Source of the DNA: Gigaspora rosea
Lineage: Eukaryota > Glomeromycota > Glomeromycetes > Diversisporales > Gigasporaceae
Length of the DNA: 64,000 bases
Direction: 5' to 3'
Assembly: GCA_003550325.1 (NCBI GenBank)
Contig: QKWP01000651.1
Coordinates: 165,343 to 229,342 of the forward strand
Part shown: one piece after another, positions 49,101 to 59,651 of the stretch
Numbering within the stretch: the stretch's first letter is position 1
How the letters are laid out: each line of letters starts with the position of its first letter
The notes under the pieces: model-generated
What the model saw: the letters and a program-made list of their open reading frames with translations, nothing else
What the model was told of the DNA's origin: nothing
Database searches by the model: none
Translations under genes and position numbers: made by a program

Positions 49101-51142
49101 CGACACTATCGCCATTACAAAGATACTGGAGCAGACCTGAAGAACTTGAAAATATTTTACTATATGAGCTCTACCTTAAATACAAGTTCTATAATGGTCA
49201 GTAGAAACATTGCAAACGTGAAAATTTTGTACGTATCTGGCCACATCCATCGCCTCAACGCAATGGACCTCTATAGGAAGAATTTTGTTGGGTGAAAGTT
49301 CTGCTTCATGTTCGCCACCGAAGTCTTGAACAATTGACCCTAAATGACAAAGTTTCATGGCAAGAACTTTTTGATTTACATATTGTAGAGATAGAAAATG
49401 ATGCTGCTGACTTGCTTGGTCCTCCTGTGAATAGTGTAGAAGAAGAATTTAGCGATGAGGGTGATGAATATGAAGATTATGATGAATATGAAAAAGAAAT
49501 AAGAACTGAGTAGATGTTATTAGCGGAAATGGGCCCAAATATAGTTATCGATAGATATTCAGACTTGGGTTCACATGAAATCGACAAAAACCATGATTGG
49601 GTTGGTGATGTCAGACAGCGTTGTCCAGATCTCAACATTGCAGAAGTGCCTACTTTTCTACGGCAAATTCGTGACGAGGATGCTACAGATGCTGAAAGCT
49701 TAATTAATAACAGCATAGATTTTCAAACTTTAAACGAGAAACAGATGGAGGTATTTAAACAAATTGAATCGCATTATGTTGCAACAATTGTGGATCACAA
49801 TCAGGTAGAGCCTTTTAGAATCATTGTTATGGGAACAGCAGGAACTGGAAAGTCATATTTGATCTGGGCAATACGTGGGCGACTTATTGAGATGACAAGG
49901 AATCATAATGCTAATGCAAATTCACCTGTACTTGTTCTTGCACCAACCGGAGTTGCTGCATTCAACATTCACAGATCAACAATTAATTTGGCACTTTCGA
50001 TTCCAATAAATGGCAAAAGCTTTGATTTAGGTGGTGAACGATTAAAGCAACTACAAAAAAGATTACGTGATGTAATATATATTATCATTGATGAAAAAAG
50101 TATGGTTGGACGCAGAATTCTTGCCTTAATTGACATGAGACTACGCCAGGCTTTTCCTGAGCAACAAAATCAACCCTTTGGCGGCAGGTCGGTCATTTTA
50201 TTTGATGATTTTGGACAACTTCCACCGGTACTTGATGAACCCATGTATACGCAGACCACTAAACGGGATTCATTGTCAAATGATGGTATCACTGTTTATA
50301 GAGGGTTTCAGAAAATCTATAAGCTTGACATTGTTCAACGTCAATCAGGAGACTCAGAAGACCAATGCCACTTCAGAGATATTCTATTATGCCTACGAGA
50401 TGGAGAGTCCACAATAGATGACTGGCAAACACTTATGAGACAGCTAGCTGATTCACCTGAAGTAGATAATAAACAATTTTTAGATGCTACATGCATCCTG
50501 CCTCGAAAGATCAATGCTAATGAAGTTAATCTTAATAAACTTAGATACTTAAATTGTCCTATAGCCAGAATCCATGCTGTGCATACAGGTGGTCGTCAAG
50601 CATCAAAGGCTGATTCTGACGTGGCGAAAGGTCTTGAAGCTTGTCTTCTACTTTGTAGAGGTGCACGTGTTATGCTCAGGGCTAATTTGTAGACAGAAGC
50701 AGAGTTTGTCAATGGCGCAATAGGAATAGTCCATGAAATTTTATTCGAAGAAGGGCAGGAACCACCTTCTCTTCCAATTGCAGTTCTTGTCGAATTTGAT
50801 AATTATAGTGGCCCTGCAATTATCAATGCAAAAGGCGAAAGACTTATTCCTATTTCACCTATTCAGCAAACTTGGGAAACAACAACTGCAGTTTGTTCAT
50901 GGCTACAACTTCCAATTAGTCTTTCATGGGCTATTACTGTTCATAAGAGCCAAGGGCTAACACTTCCAAAAGCTATAATCGATCTTGGTGAAAAAGAATA
51001 TGCTGCAGGGCTTTCATTTGTAGCGCTGTCACGAGTTCACACTCTCGAAGATCTTTGTTTCCGGCCATTTTCTTTCGAAAGACTTCAACGTGTTAAAAAC
51101 TCTAAGAGATTGCAAAAAAAAAATCAGAAGAGGAATGGTTAG
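46122..51142 (+). pseudogene. Helitron Rep/helicase (RepHel) gene, decayed
   Basis: Helitrons move by rolling-circle replication using one protein with a HUH endonuclease and a Pif1-like helicase. Exon 1 (46122-46552) starts MESRSYCEMLQKRNNRENET and ends in five 8-residue units (QETIIHPQ). A GTAAGT...TGTAG intron (46553-46832) leads to MPSISVETELLPEFDRKL. After one frameshift in an A8 run near 47017, a single frame continues to TAG at 51140. Landmarks: ENNMDPGDAPKELKGLTEIE; the Helitron-like N domain (LIFFTFSAADLHWPELHKLM); HIH at 48322-48330 in RGSAHIHG; two catalytic tyrosines in QYISKYASK (48797, 48809); Walker A GTAGTGKS (about 49832-49855); Walker B IIIDEKSMV; FDDFGQLPPV; SWAITVHKSQGLTL; SFVALSRV. 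Interruptions: TGA in exon 1 after QHEN; TAG in the fourth 8-residue unit; then stops at 47447, 47705, 48011, 48287, 49202, 49274, 49511 and 50690. None is TAA. Helitron identity is very secure; it cannot make the full protein as read. Confidence 0.92.
46553..46832. other. Helitron intron that looks like a MITE
   Basis: The 280-bp intron (GTAAGT...TGTAG) contains GACTGAAGCTGAAAATTT (about 46604) and, inverted, GACTGAAGCAGAAATTAG (about 46785). The core (46665-46780) resembles 15625-15760 (AGAGTATA.GT.GATTT.GTA). The intron may have arisen from, or been filled by, a short TIR element. Confidence 0.45.
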
Positions 51143-51256
51143 CCTCTTTAATACAGTAATATAATTAAAATTCAGTAGATTATTAAAAATAATAATAGAG
51201 ATACTGATCTGACATAAAATATAGTAATGCAGTATGTATGCAGTATGTTAAGTATT

Positions 51257-51348
51257 AGGCCGCGCAAAGTTAGTTTTTCGGTTTGCATAACCTGCCAACC
51301 CAATTTTTTCATGTTATACAAACCAAAGAATTAACTTTTGCGTGACCT
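51257..51348. mobile_element. MITE, 92 bp
   Basis: Ends AGGCCGCGCAAAGTTAGTTT and (minus strand) AGGTCACGCAAAAGTTAATT. Same family as the next element and the window's first bases. Confidence 0.6.
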
Positions 51349-51371
51349 TGGATGTGAACATGAATTAATTT

Positions 51372-51474
51372 AGGACACGCAAAGTTAATTCTTTTTTTTT
51401 AAAAAAAAACGAACGCCGAACAGAATTTTGAAATATCAGGTTATACAAAATGAAAAATTAACTTTGCGTGGCCT
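51372..51474. mobile_element. MITE, 103 bp
   Basis: Ends AGGACACGCAAAGTTAATTC and (minus strand) AGGCCACGCAAAGTTAATTT, only 23 bp after its sister copy. Confidence 0.65.
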
Positions 51475-52060
51475 TAGGAACGAGCTATAGTAGTTTTTTT
51501 TGTTTGTAACTTGAGTCCACATTACCACAGTACATTACGGCATATTTGTGAAATTTTAGTGCTGTTTTTTTTTTGAAATTTTCTTATTGTAAAATTATAC
51601 TGATAGCGTCTAATCGAAAAGATAGCTTTACAGAAATTTAAATATCTTAACTAGTATCGCATAGTAAATATACGGTAACTATATAGTTGATATTAAATTT
51701 GATCGTTATTATATATAGTTACTATGCAGTTACTACGTACTAAGAGCCTTAAGTTTCTGTATAGGGGTTAGGCGTAATCAATATATTTTTTACAATATAA
51801 AATGCAAAAAAAAAAAAAAAAAAATAGTAAATATGATGTATAAATGCGCTGTAATGACAATTATTGTAGGAAGTTACACATTGAAGAAAAGGAGCTATTT
51901 TGATCGTAGGTGATAATCTTTTTTTTATATATGTACCCAACAACCAATCATATTTGGTGATTTGCGGACAGACAGATGGACATCTGAGCTCTAGTATATG
52001 CAACAGGTCACGTGATGTAGATCATACACGTGCATAAAATGTAAGTCCTCCGCTACGCTC
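51475..52060. other. Helitron 3' flank, no gene
   Basis: AT-rich with an A19 tract near 51810. It ends at GTCCTCCGCTACGCTCCGGA, a GC-rich partly self-complementary stretch exactly at the boundary with the foldback arm. This is a candidate terminus of whatever inserted here. Confidence 0.4.
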
Positions 52061-53247
52061 CGGACAATTATTTAATAAATTATAAAACTTTTATAATAAC
52101 ACAATTCTATTTCGATCACATGATCCCATGATTGGATTTTAACAATTTTAGGCTCGCTAGAATCCTCTCATTGGAAGGATCATTTTGGTAGTTGAGTCAT
52201 CAAACTTGGTTCAGTAGATCAAAAGTTATTAATTATTAAATATTATTAATAAATCTATAATTTTGGTCAAAATAATTTTGCACCTTTGGCCGGAATTATG
52301 AAATTTTGGCCGGAATTACACCTGATACTTCAGCTGAAACACCCACCCACCCAGAAATTAGCTGATTTCTGGAAGCTCCCTTATTAGTATAGAAATAGTT
52401 TATATAAGAATTATACAAAATAAAATAATTTAAAATAAAATAATTTAAATAATTTAACTGAATTAAAAAAAAAAAATAAATAGCTTACCATATAGCAATT
52501 CAAGAAAAATTGCTAAAATGAGCTTCTGAAGTATTTTTTTATTCGATTAAAAAGAGTGCTTTTTTTAAGTGCTTTACCACTCTAATATATATATGTAGAC
52601 TACTTCATCTTGAGTGTATATATACTTATAATTAAAAAAATAATTTAAAATAAATAAAAATAAAAATGAATTAAAAACTAAAAAATTTAAAAACCAGTAA
52701 GTTAAAATATTAAATAAAAATAAAAAATAATTTAAGAAAAATTTAATAAAAAATATAAAAATAATTTAATTTAAAAAAAAATAAAAATAAAACAAATTAA
52801 TAAATTAAAAAATAAAAAAATAAAAAAAAATAAAATGAAAAATAAATACTAGTAAAAAATAATTTATTAAAAAAATTTAAAAATGAATTAAATAAAAAAA
52901 TTTAATTTAAAAAATTTTAAATAAAAATAAAAAAAATAAAATGATTAAAATAAAGTTTTTTTTTTAATTTTTTTTAATCAGGGGGTTTTTTTGACAGTCT
53001 TCTTTCTTGGTAATTTATGATGACCATAGGTATCATTTTTATATCCGCTAATTGTAACCCAACTACTCTAGCTTGCTTTTTACACCGCCCAAAAGTAATC
53101 TATTGCACTGACTGCCGTAGTGGCCAGAAATCTTTTGTAGCCAATTTTCAGACTGCTGCACCACGAGTTCATATAGTATCTTGTAATATCTAGACTTAGG
53201 CTTCACATTATGTCTCGTAACTTCAGTTATTCCAGATCAGAGTTCTG

Positions 53248-53533
53248 GGGATCATCTAAAGCAGGGGCAAATTTACATGATCACAGCCAATCAAATTACA
53301 GAATTTTGATGATCACTAGTGAAGCAAAAAATGAAAAATCTAAAAAATACAAAAAACGGCAGTCTAAACCTATCTCAGGTAGATTAAGTAAAAATATTGG
53401 GAAGGGAAGGCAATTTTGCTTATATATAACAATCAAAACCCAGCCTAACTCTAATATAAGATGACTCTAACCCTAAAGTTAACTGAGAAAAAATTATTAA
53501 GAATTATGAGTTGCCACCGCTTTAGATGTTCCC
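53248..53533. mobile_element. MULE-like MITE, 286 bp
   Basis: Ends GGGATCATCTAAAGCAGGGG and (minus strand) GGGAACATCTAAAGCGGTGG. Flanks GAGTTCTG and AGGTTCTG match at 6 of 8. The interior is almost identical to the inverse of 36598-36876 (GCCAATCAAATTACAGAATT, CTCTAACCCTAAAG). It interrupts the SINE-like sequence around it. The 84-residue ORF here is a frame of the MITE. Confidence 0.7.
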
Positions 53534-53763
53534 AGGTTCTGGCACAGCTCTTGTTGCCATAGTCTTGATTTGCAGATCACTGCTCATTCTAGGAATTAAG
53601 TCTGTCGATTGATGTTCTAGATCCCTGTATCTCACAGTGTTTCAGTTTCCTAATTTAGCCTAACCCGGTTAGCTTTCTTTACAAATCGTCACCACTTGGA
53701 TTTTAACTGGCAACCTTGTGATTGAGACCTTGGAGTATAACCGCTATGCTATCAGACCTAAGG
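53534..53763 (-). mobile_element. tRNA-derived SINE head
   Basis: On the minus strand from about 53760: GGTCTGATAGCATAGCGGTT (A-box-like) then GGTTGCCAGTTAAAATCC (B-box-like, about 53698-53715), then body sequence that resumes beyond the MITE at 53247 and leftwards. One B-box base is changed (TTAAAATCC for TTCAAATCC), so it is not a functional tRNA gene. Confidence 0.5.
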
Positions 53764-54307
53764 TCTTTTTTAATCATTTTTTTTAATTTTTTTTAATTAG
53801 TTTGTTTTTTTTAATTTAAATAAATTATTTTAACATTTATTTTTTATTTTATTTTCTTTATTTTTTTTTATTTTTTTTATTTTTTTTTTATTTTTTTTTA
53901 TTTTTTTTTATTTTTTTTATTTTTTTTATTTTTTTTATTTTTTTTTTATTTTTTTTAAATTAAATTATTTTTTTATTTATTTAATATTTTAATTTATTTA
54001 AATTTTTTAATTTTTAATTCATTTTTATTTTTTATTTTCTTTTTGTTTAATTATTTATTCTAAATTATTTTTTATTATTAGTAAATATACACTACAAGAA
54101 ACCAAGACCATTAAAATCTCTTGAAGCAGCCTACATATATATACTAAAGTGGCAAAATAGTTAAAAAAAGCATGCTTTTCAATTAAATAAAAAACACTTA
54201 AGAAGCTTTTTTTAGCAGTTTTTTTTGAATCGCTATACAGTAAACTTTATTTTTTATTTATTTTTATTTAATATAGTTTAAATTATTTATAGAAATTTCT
54301 AATTTAC

Positions 54308-54632
54308 ACCATAGGTGATTATTATCTGTAGCCAATTTGCCAATTAAAATTCAGGATCAGGTGTAACATATAGATCAGTTTGTGTAACAAAAACAAAAAT
54401 TTTTTTAAAAAATTACTAAACCTGCTTCAAATCTAAAATTTGTTTATATGAAACTACTTTTTTTATACAAAAAAAAATTTCTTGCTAAATTTTACTATAT
54501 AAAAGCCCTATCTAATCTCTAACCTTTACCCTTACCCTAATATTAACAGAGATTTAATTTTTATTTAATAAAAGTTTTTTGTTTTGTTTATTTTTTATGT
54601 ATTGTGGATTACAAGTGATAATCACCAATGGT
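54308..54632. mobile_element. MITE, ~325 bp, MULE-like cassette
   Basis: Ends ACCATAGGTGATTATTATCT and (minus strand) ACCATTGGTGATTATCACTT. The interior has AGCCAATTTGCCAATTAAAA, AAAAATTTCTTGCTAAATTT and TTTACCCTTACCCTAA, closely following the layout of 13500-13874. Confidence 0.55.
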
Positions 54633-55453
54633 TATTATTAGTTATTTTCATTATTTTTTTTTTACTTAGGCAGTTTCACCAGTATTTTATTAAGATACTA
54701 AGTATATCACTACATAATATAGTTGTTTACTTCTAATTTGCAAATCTGATATTACCCGGCTGCCTTAACAGTGCTCAAGCACAAACTGCCGCACTAATTT
54801 GAAGATGAATCTAAAAACTAGAGGGTATTGTAAACTAGTCTAAGTGCTACACCAAAATGGTTTTTTTTCTTCTTCATATTCTTTTAACTAACAAGGAATT
54901 TACTAAGGACAAATAAGGAGAGGTAGTAACAAAAAAAAATCAAAGCCAAGAAAATGAAAATACAAAAAGAAAAAAAAACAAAAATAAAAAATGGAAGAGG
55001 AAAACAAAAAAAAGAAAAAAAACCACATGGTATAGCACAAAGGCTAGTCTAACAAAAAAAAGAAACAAAAACCAATGAAAAAAAGGAATACACTATTATA
55101 ACCCATGGTTATACATGAGGATGAAAGCATTTCGGGTTCTAAAACCTGAAATTAAAATTTGAAGACAAAATTGTTTTTGACCTATTTTACTTGAAAGACG
55201 AAATTATTTGATACTTTTTTTGAATAGACGAAATTATAAGAAACATATCTATATAAATTTTATTTGTTCTTCCTTATAAAAAATTTTAATTTTCTCTAAT
55301 AAAGACGAAATAGGACTTTTTCAAAAATCAATTTCAGTGGCATCACTACCCGTGGTAGGTTGAATAAAAATTATATAACAATTGCAACTATTGTATATCT
55401 CTACTATAATGCAACGCTTTAACTAATATCTTCTTCTGACTATATGTCCAACC
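54633..55453. other. No gene recognised
   Basis: Contains an A-rich tract (about 54925-55090). No recognisable element ends. Confidence 0.4.
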
Positions 55454-55711
55454 TCAGATATCCCTAAACCATCTAAACCATCCGACTAGAGCAACATCAT
55501 ATAGAGTAGTACTGAAACTGTATTTATAAACAAATACGTCATGTGGTTGTATTCTACTAGGTCTGTTCAGATTTGGAAAAGTAAACACTGCCGATCGTTT
55601 GGAGGGGTAAGCCAAATCGTCACTTTTTGTCAAAAATTTTGGAAAAACAGCAGGAAGACGAGAAAGATGATACAAAGGAATCACTTTTAAGAAATTTAAA
55701 GGAAAGTGTTG
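55454..55711 (-). CDS. Unrecognised ORF or exon fragment, ~85 aa
   Basis: The frame runs from a TTTTTCAG acceptor-like site near 55712 to a stop at 55454: QHFPLNFLKVIPLYHLSRLP, continuing with NLNRPSRIQPHDVFVYKYSF and ending GWFRWFRDI. Its amino-acid composition is more protein-like than the AT-frame ORFs nearby. I see no motif and no upstream exon. It may be an orphan exon, a transposon-derived fragment or chance. Confidence 0.2.
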   Translation of the reverse strand, partial: QHFPLNFLKVIPLYHLSRLPAVFPKFLTKSDDLAYPSKRSAVFTFPNLNRPSRIQPHDVFVYKYSFSTTLYDVALVGWFRWFRDI

Positions 55712-56199
55712 CTGAAAAACTTATTTCTTTGTTGTTTCCATTATATTTTTACAGGTTACTTCATCGACATAGTAAAAATGATGACTTCACCAAAATTTTC
55801 TGAACAAGGGCACAACCTCCTGCCAGTTATCTTGTACTAAAACACTTTTGGCTTGCATGCTGAATATATCAAAGGAGTCCTCCTAGACAGAGAAGGTTAA
55901 CCTTTGTAAAAACTGTAGGTCCTGCGACTACTATCAATGCTCCAACAAAAAACTTTTTGTTTTTCTTCTGTCAGAAAATTTGGTCCAAGTGATCGTCAGA
56001 AAGAGTTGTCATTTTTTGTTTTTTATTTTCATTATTTAAATTATTTTATTTAAATTATTTTTTATTTTATTTTAAATAATTTTTTGTATAAACCATTTCT
56101 ATACTAATAATACTATTTCTATCATTGAAGAAATAAATATGGTGCAGATCTGTAAAGATCTGTGACCCTAATAAATTTAATATATTCTGCAATAACTTG

Positions 56200-56830
56200 T
56201 GTTCTAGTGGTAAAAACTCAATAATTTTGATGCTATTAGATTCATCTTGATGAGATGAATTGAAAAGACCAAAATTATTAAGTTTCAATTACTAGATCAC
56301 AAAAAAATCACAATTATAAATATCAAACTATTTTCCAACCAGTGAACCAAATTTAATGATTTTAGTACCTTTTAATTTCTCTTAATGGGATGGTTCAAAC
56401 AGTACCAAAAATGCCAAAAAATTGGATCACTGGTTAATGAGATATTCACAAAAAATATTTGCTGCACAATTCTGTGCAGAAATATAAATTTCTTTTTTAA
56501 ATTTTTGCACAAAACTGCGCTATAAAATGTTTTTTGCAAATATCTCATTAATTAGTAATCCAATTTTAACATTTTTGGTACTGTTTGAACTATCTCATCG
56601 AGAGAAATCGAATAGTACTAAAATCATTAAATTTGGTCCACTGGTTGGCAAGATAGTTTGATATTTATAAAATTTATTTAAATGTGATTTTCTTGTAATT
56701 CAACTAATTGATTTTGGTACTATTTAATCTGTCTCATCTAGACAAATCTAATAGTTTCAAAATTGTTGAATTTTGACTACTAGAATACAAGCTATAGCAG
56801 AATTTGTCGAAATTTTCTAGGGTTACAAAT
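56200..56830. repeat. Foldback arms with CATC-GATG palindromes
   Basis: Successive, partly inverted arms at about 56215-56300, 56340-56440, 56560-56660 and 56710-56800. Each has the pattern ccaATTTgATGATTTT.GTAC followed by a short palindrome (TCATCTTGATGAGATGA, CTCATCGAGAG), then AAAT.ATTAAATTTGG. The centre (56470-56530) is an inverted repeat around GCACAA...TTGTGC. Confidence 0.55.
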
Positions 56831-56984
56831 CTTCACAGATTTGCACTGTATTTATTTTCCTAACGATACTAATACTATACTAATCTAACCCTAAATCTAA
56901 ATTGCACAAGTGTCTTTTAACTAATCTTGCGATCTAACCTATATAACAAATACAGAAATAAACTATAGATTAAACAATAAGACG

Positions 56985-57715
56985 AAGCTGAGTTTAAGAT
57001 GACAAGAATTTTTTCTTATATAAATTTTTTTTTTTTTTCTCATCTTGAACTAACATTTTTTTTGTAGGGTTTATATCTAAATTTATACTAGGACCAAAGA
57101 AGTATACAAAAAGAGGCACTAGCAGCACAAGCGATAAAAAGAGATACTAGTAAATGATAATATTGTCTGCAATGAAAAAAGATACTAGTAAATAACGATA
57201 ATGCTAATGACACAAAGAAGTATTAGTAAACAATAACTTTAGTAACAAAATAAAGTTTTGACAGCACAAAAAAAAAAGATGTAAACAAAAAAAAGGCTAT
57301 ATATATAATCTGTATAACTTGGAAGAGGATTTGGCCTGATCTTAAGAGTAGGGTGAATATAGATCATTTATCATATGATTTTAGTGGTACAATAAGATTT
57401 ATATAGAAATAAAATTGAGCTATAAATAAAACTTTTTAAAGTTGATATTAATTTAGCCAAAAATTTTATAATATCTAGTACAAAATTCTCTTTTTATAAT
57501 AGTAAAATTTTAAAAAATATAGTATTTAAAAAATTATACTTCTATATGTCATAAAATTTTTCATAGTTGGCTCAAATTTTTTGTAGTTACACAAAAATAA
57601 TTAATTCTAATTGGTTGAATTTATGTTGTTTACAATCATAATTGGTCAATTACCTGATTTCATATGATCACAGTGTGATCACTATTAAAAATAATCTATG
57701 TTCACTTTACTCTTA
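56985..57715. repeat. Uninterrupted inverted copy of the 41.2/43.0-kb block
   Basis: See 41195-43380. Here the two halves are contiguous (730 bp), indicating the ancestral arrangement. Confidence 0.55.
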
Positions 57716-58591
57716 ATCGGAAAGTGATTGGAAGTTAAGTTTTCATGTGACCTATAAAATCATATATATCCTGTATCTGTTATAGTTGACAACTAACTAA
57801 TTGGCAAAATTTTTACCAACTAAAACTCTATTGCTATGTTCATACTTAATACTATAGTATATTGCTAAATTATTCAATATTTATATTTTGTACTTATAGT
57901 CATTGTTTGTTATAGTTGGAAAGTACCTCTTTTATTGAAATTAGTTACTATTTTTTTTGGTAGTGATTTCATTAATGAACTTGGTAAATAAGTTTTTTTG
58001 TCAATTATTCTAATATTTTTTTCTATTATTTAATTTATTTTAGATTCTAGACTAATAAATATAAATGCAAAAAGATTGGAATATGTTTATTACTATAGAA
58101 TAATATATTATTTTATTATGTATTATAAAAAGTATAATAAAAAGATATGCTTATTAAAAATACCTAATTTTTATACTATCAAATTATCTTATTGAGATGA
58201 ATTGAATAATATAAAAATTGGTTTATTTGAATTAATTTTTAGAAATATCTTTATATTTTTATATTTGTAAAAACAATTAAAACTAGATTTTTTTATAATA
58301 TTTGATCTTAGTATATTAAGTAAATTATTTATAGTATGAATTTCTATATGAATTTAAAAGTTGGTAAAATTCAAGCAATCTTATATTAATAAAAATTCAT
58401 AATATACATTTCATTTTATTAATGTATTGTTTAAATTTTTTATTTTCAAATTCATAATTTGATTGGCTAATTTTTATGTGATTTATGTGTAACTAAACTG
58501 CCAAAATGTCTAAAATTATTTGATTAGCACTTGTATACTATAAAAGGTGTAATCAATACTATCAATATTTGGTATATTTTCTGACTATAAT
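57716..58591. other. AT-rich, no gene seen
   Basis: No ORF, RNA or element ends recognised. Confidence 0.4.
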
Positions 58592-58931
58592 ATGGGGTGT
58601 TTCATATTAAAAAGGCCCATTTTGCAATATAAACAACTTTGAGATAATTGAGTTTAATTATCTGTTTTGATTTTTGGACTGATCTGGAATTAAGCAAATT
58701 TCATAATTTTGATTGGTTAAAGGTAACAGGTGACTATCAGGTAATCTCATGATGTGCTTGGCTTTAGACAGTCTCATATAATTTTCTTTTTATATTATCT
58801 CCATTTTTTATTATACAAATCATCTTTCATTTATAATTGAAAAATATTGGCCATGTCAAATTTACATGAATTTAATAATAACTCATTTTCAAAAATTTGC
58901 AAAATGGGACCTTTTAATATGAAATACCCTA
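58592..58931. mobile_element. MITE, 340 bp (family of 36255-36559)
   Basis: Ends GGGGTGTTTCATATTAAAAA and (minus strand) GGGTATTTCATATTAAAAGG, continuing GGCCCATTTTGCA. The interior includes TTTTGATTGGTTAAAG. Confidence 0.7.
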
Positions 58932-59301
58932 TATATACTTTAATATATAGAATATAACTTAGAATAAAATTTAGCAACAATATAAAATCTAGTAAACTTT
59001 ATAAATTGCATTTTATAAATTGGTTTTTATTTTGTTTTTTTTATTTTGCACTTTTATTTATTAATTTCTCTTGTACTAAAAAATGCTGGACCTTAATTCT
59101 TATTCTACTTTATTTGAAAATATTTAATATATAAAATACAGTAAAAAATTATAGCATGCCTATAAGAACATTAGCAAGAATCTGATTTATTAAAGTGCTA
59201 AATATACATTATTCTATACATATTTTTTTTATGTTAAAGTCCCCACTATGGGTGATAAGGTTTTATTCAAGCATGTGGATCAAGGGAACCTCTACTAGCA
59301 C

Positions 59302-59651
59302 TGTCACGAACACAATCGGCAAGACGGTTTTTTTATTGATACAAGCGAAGGTTTATTGTTATTGTACAGACTAGATTATTACAAGAAGGTTTGTACAAGT
59401 TTATATAGGTGTTTCTTTATGTCATGCAAAATACAATGACTAATACTATCTCTATGAACATAATGCTATTCACTACATTACTCATGCGCTTTGATTGCAA
59501 TTCGATTACAGAATTTCTTTCAGATCATTGATCTTATGTTTGGGTCACGGCTTGATCACGCCACCACATCACGGGTTTCGAGATCAAATCAGTATCACGG
59601 GTTTCAAGGTTACGGCACCATGTTACGGGTTCCAAGATCGAGTTCGTTACA
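59302..59651 (-). repeat. 3' LTR of the Ty3/gypsy fossil
   Basis: On the minus strand it begins TGTAACGAACTCGATC and ends GTTCGTGACA (TG...CA). It is directly preceded by a purine-rich tract AAAAAAGGGGGAATAG (59652-59667), the expected polypurine tract. Three short ACGGGTTYCAAG repeats lie in its first third. The matching 5' LTR is outside the window. Confidence 0.75.

Larger units (their letters stand above)
43482..52380. mobile_element. 8.9-kb unit with ~320-bp inverted ends enclosing the Helitron
   Basis: Left end GGGAGCTTCCAGAAATCAGC and right end (minus strand) GGGAGCTTCCAGAAATCAGC are identical over 20+ bases. Similarity continues about 320 bp on each side, including CCACCCACAC, CTTTTGATCTA and ACTACCAAAATGATCCT. 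Outside the ends, 22-bp direct repeats of type TATTAGYATAGAAATARTTT occur (43460-43481, 52382-52403). Either this is one long-TIR element or, more likely, a foldback element whose centre was opened by about 7.9 kb of later insertions (about 44110-52058). Confidence 0.65.
52430..54290. mobile_element. ~1.85-kb element with long inverted arms and captured SINE
   Basis: 52475-52620 (AATAGCTTACCATATAGCAA, then AAGAGTGCTTTTTTTAAGTG, then ATATATATGTAGACTACTTC) is the inverse of about 54120-54255. Next to these are mirrored (AAAATA)n-like tracts at 52620-52960 and 53770-54060. The core (52980-53765) carries a tRNA-like head and the MITE at 53248-53533. Confidence 0.6.

Noticed and set aside
53690-53763. 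Functional tRNA gene on the minus strand
   Set aside because: The B box has TTAAAATCC instead of TTCAAATCC, and the stems are imperfect.
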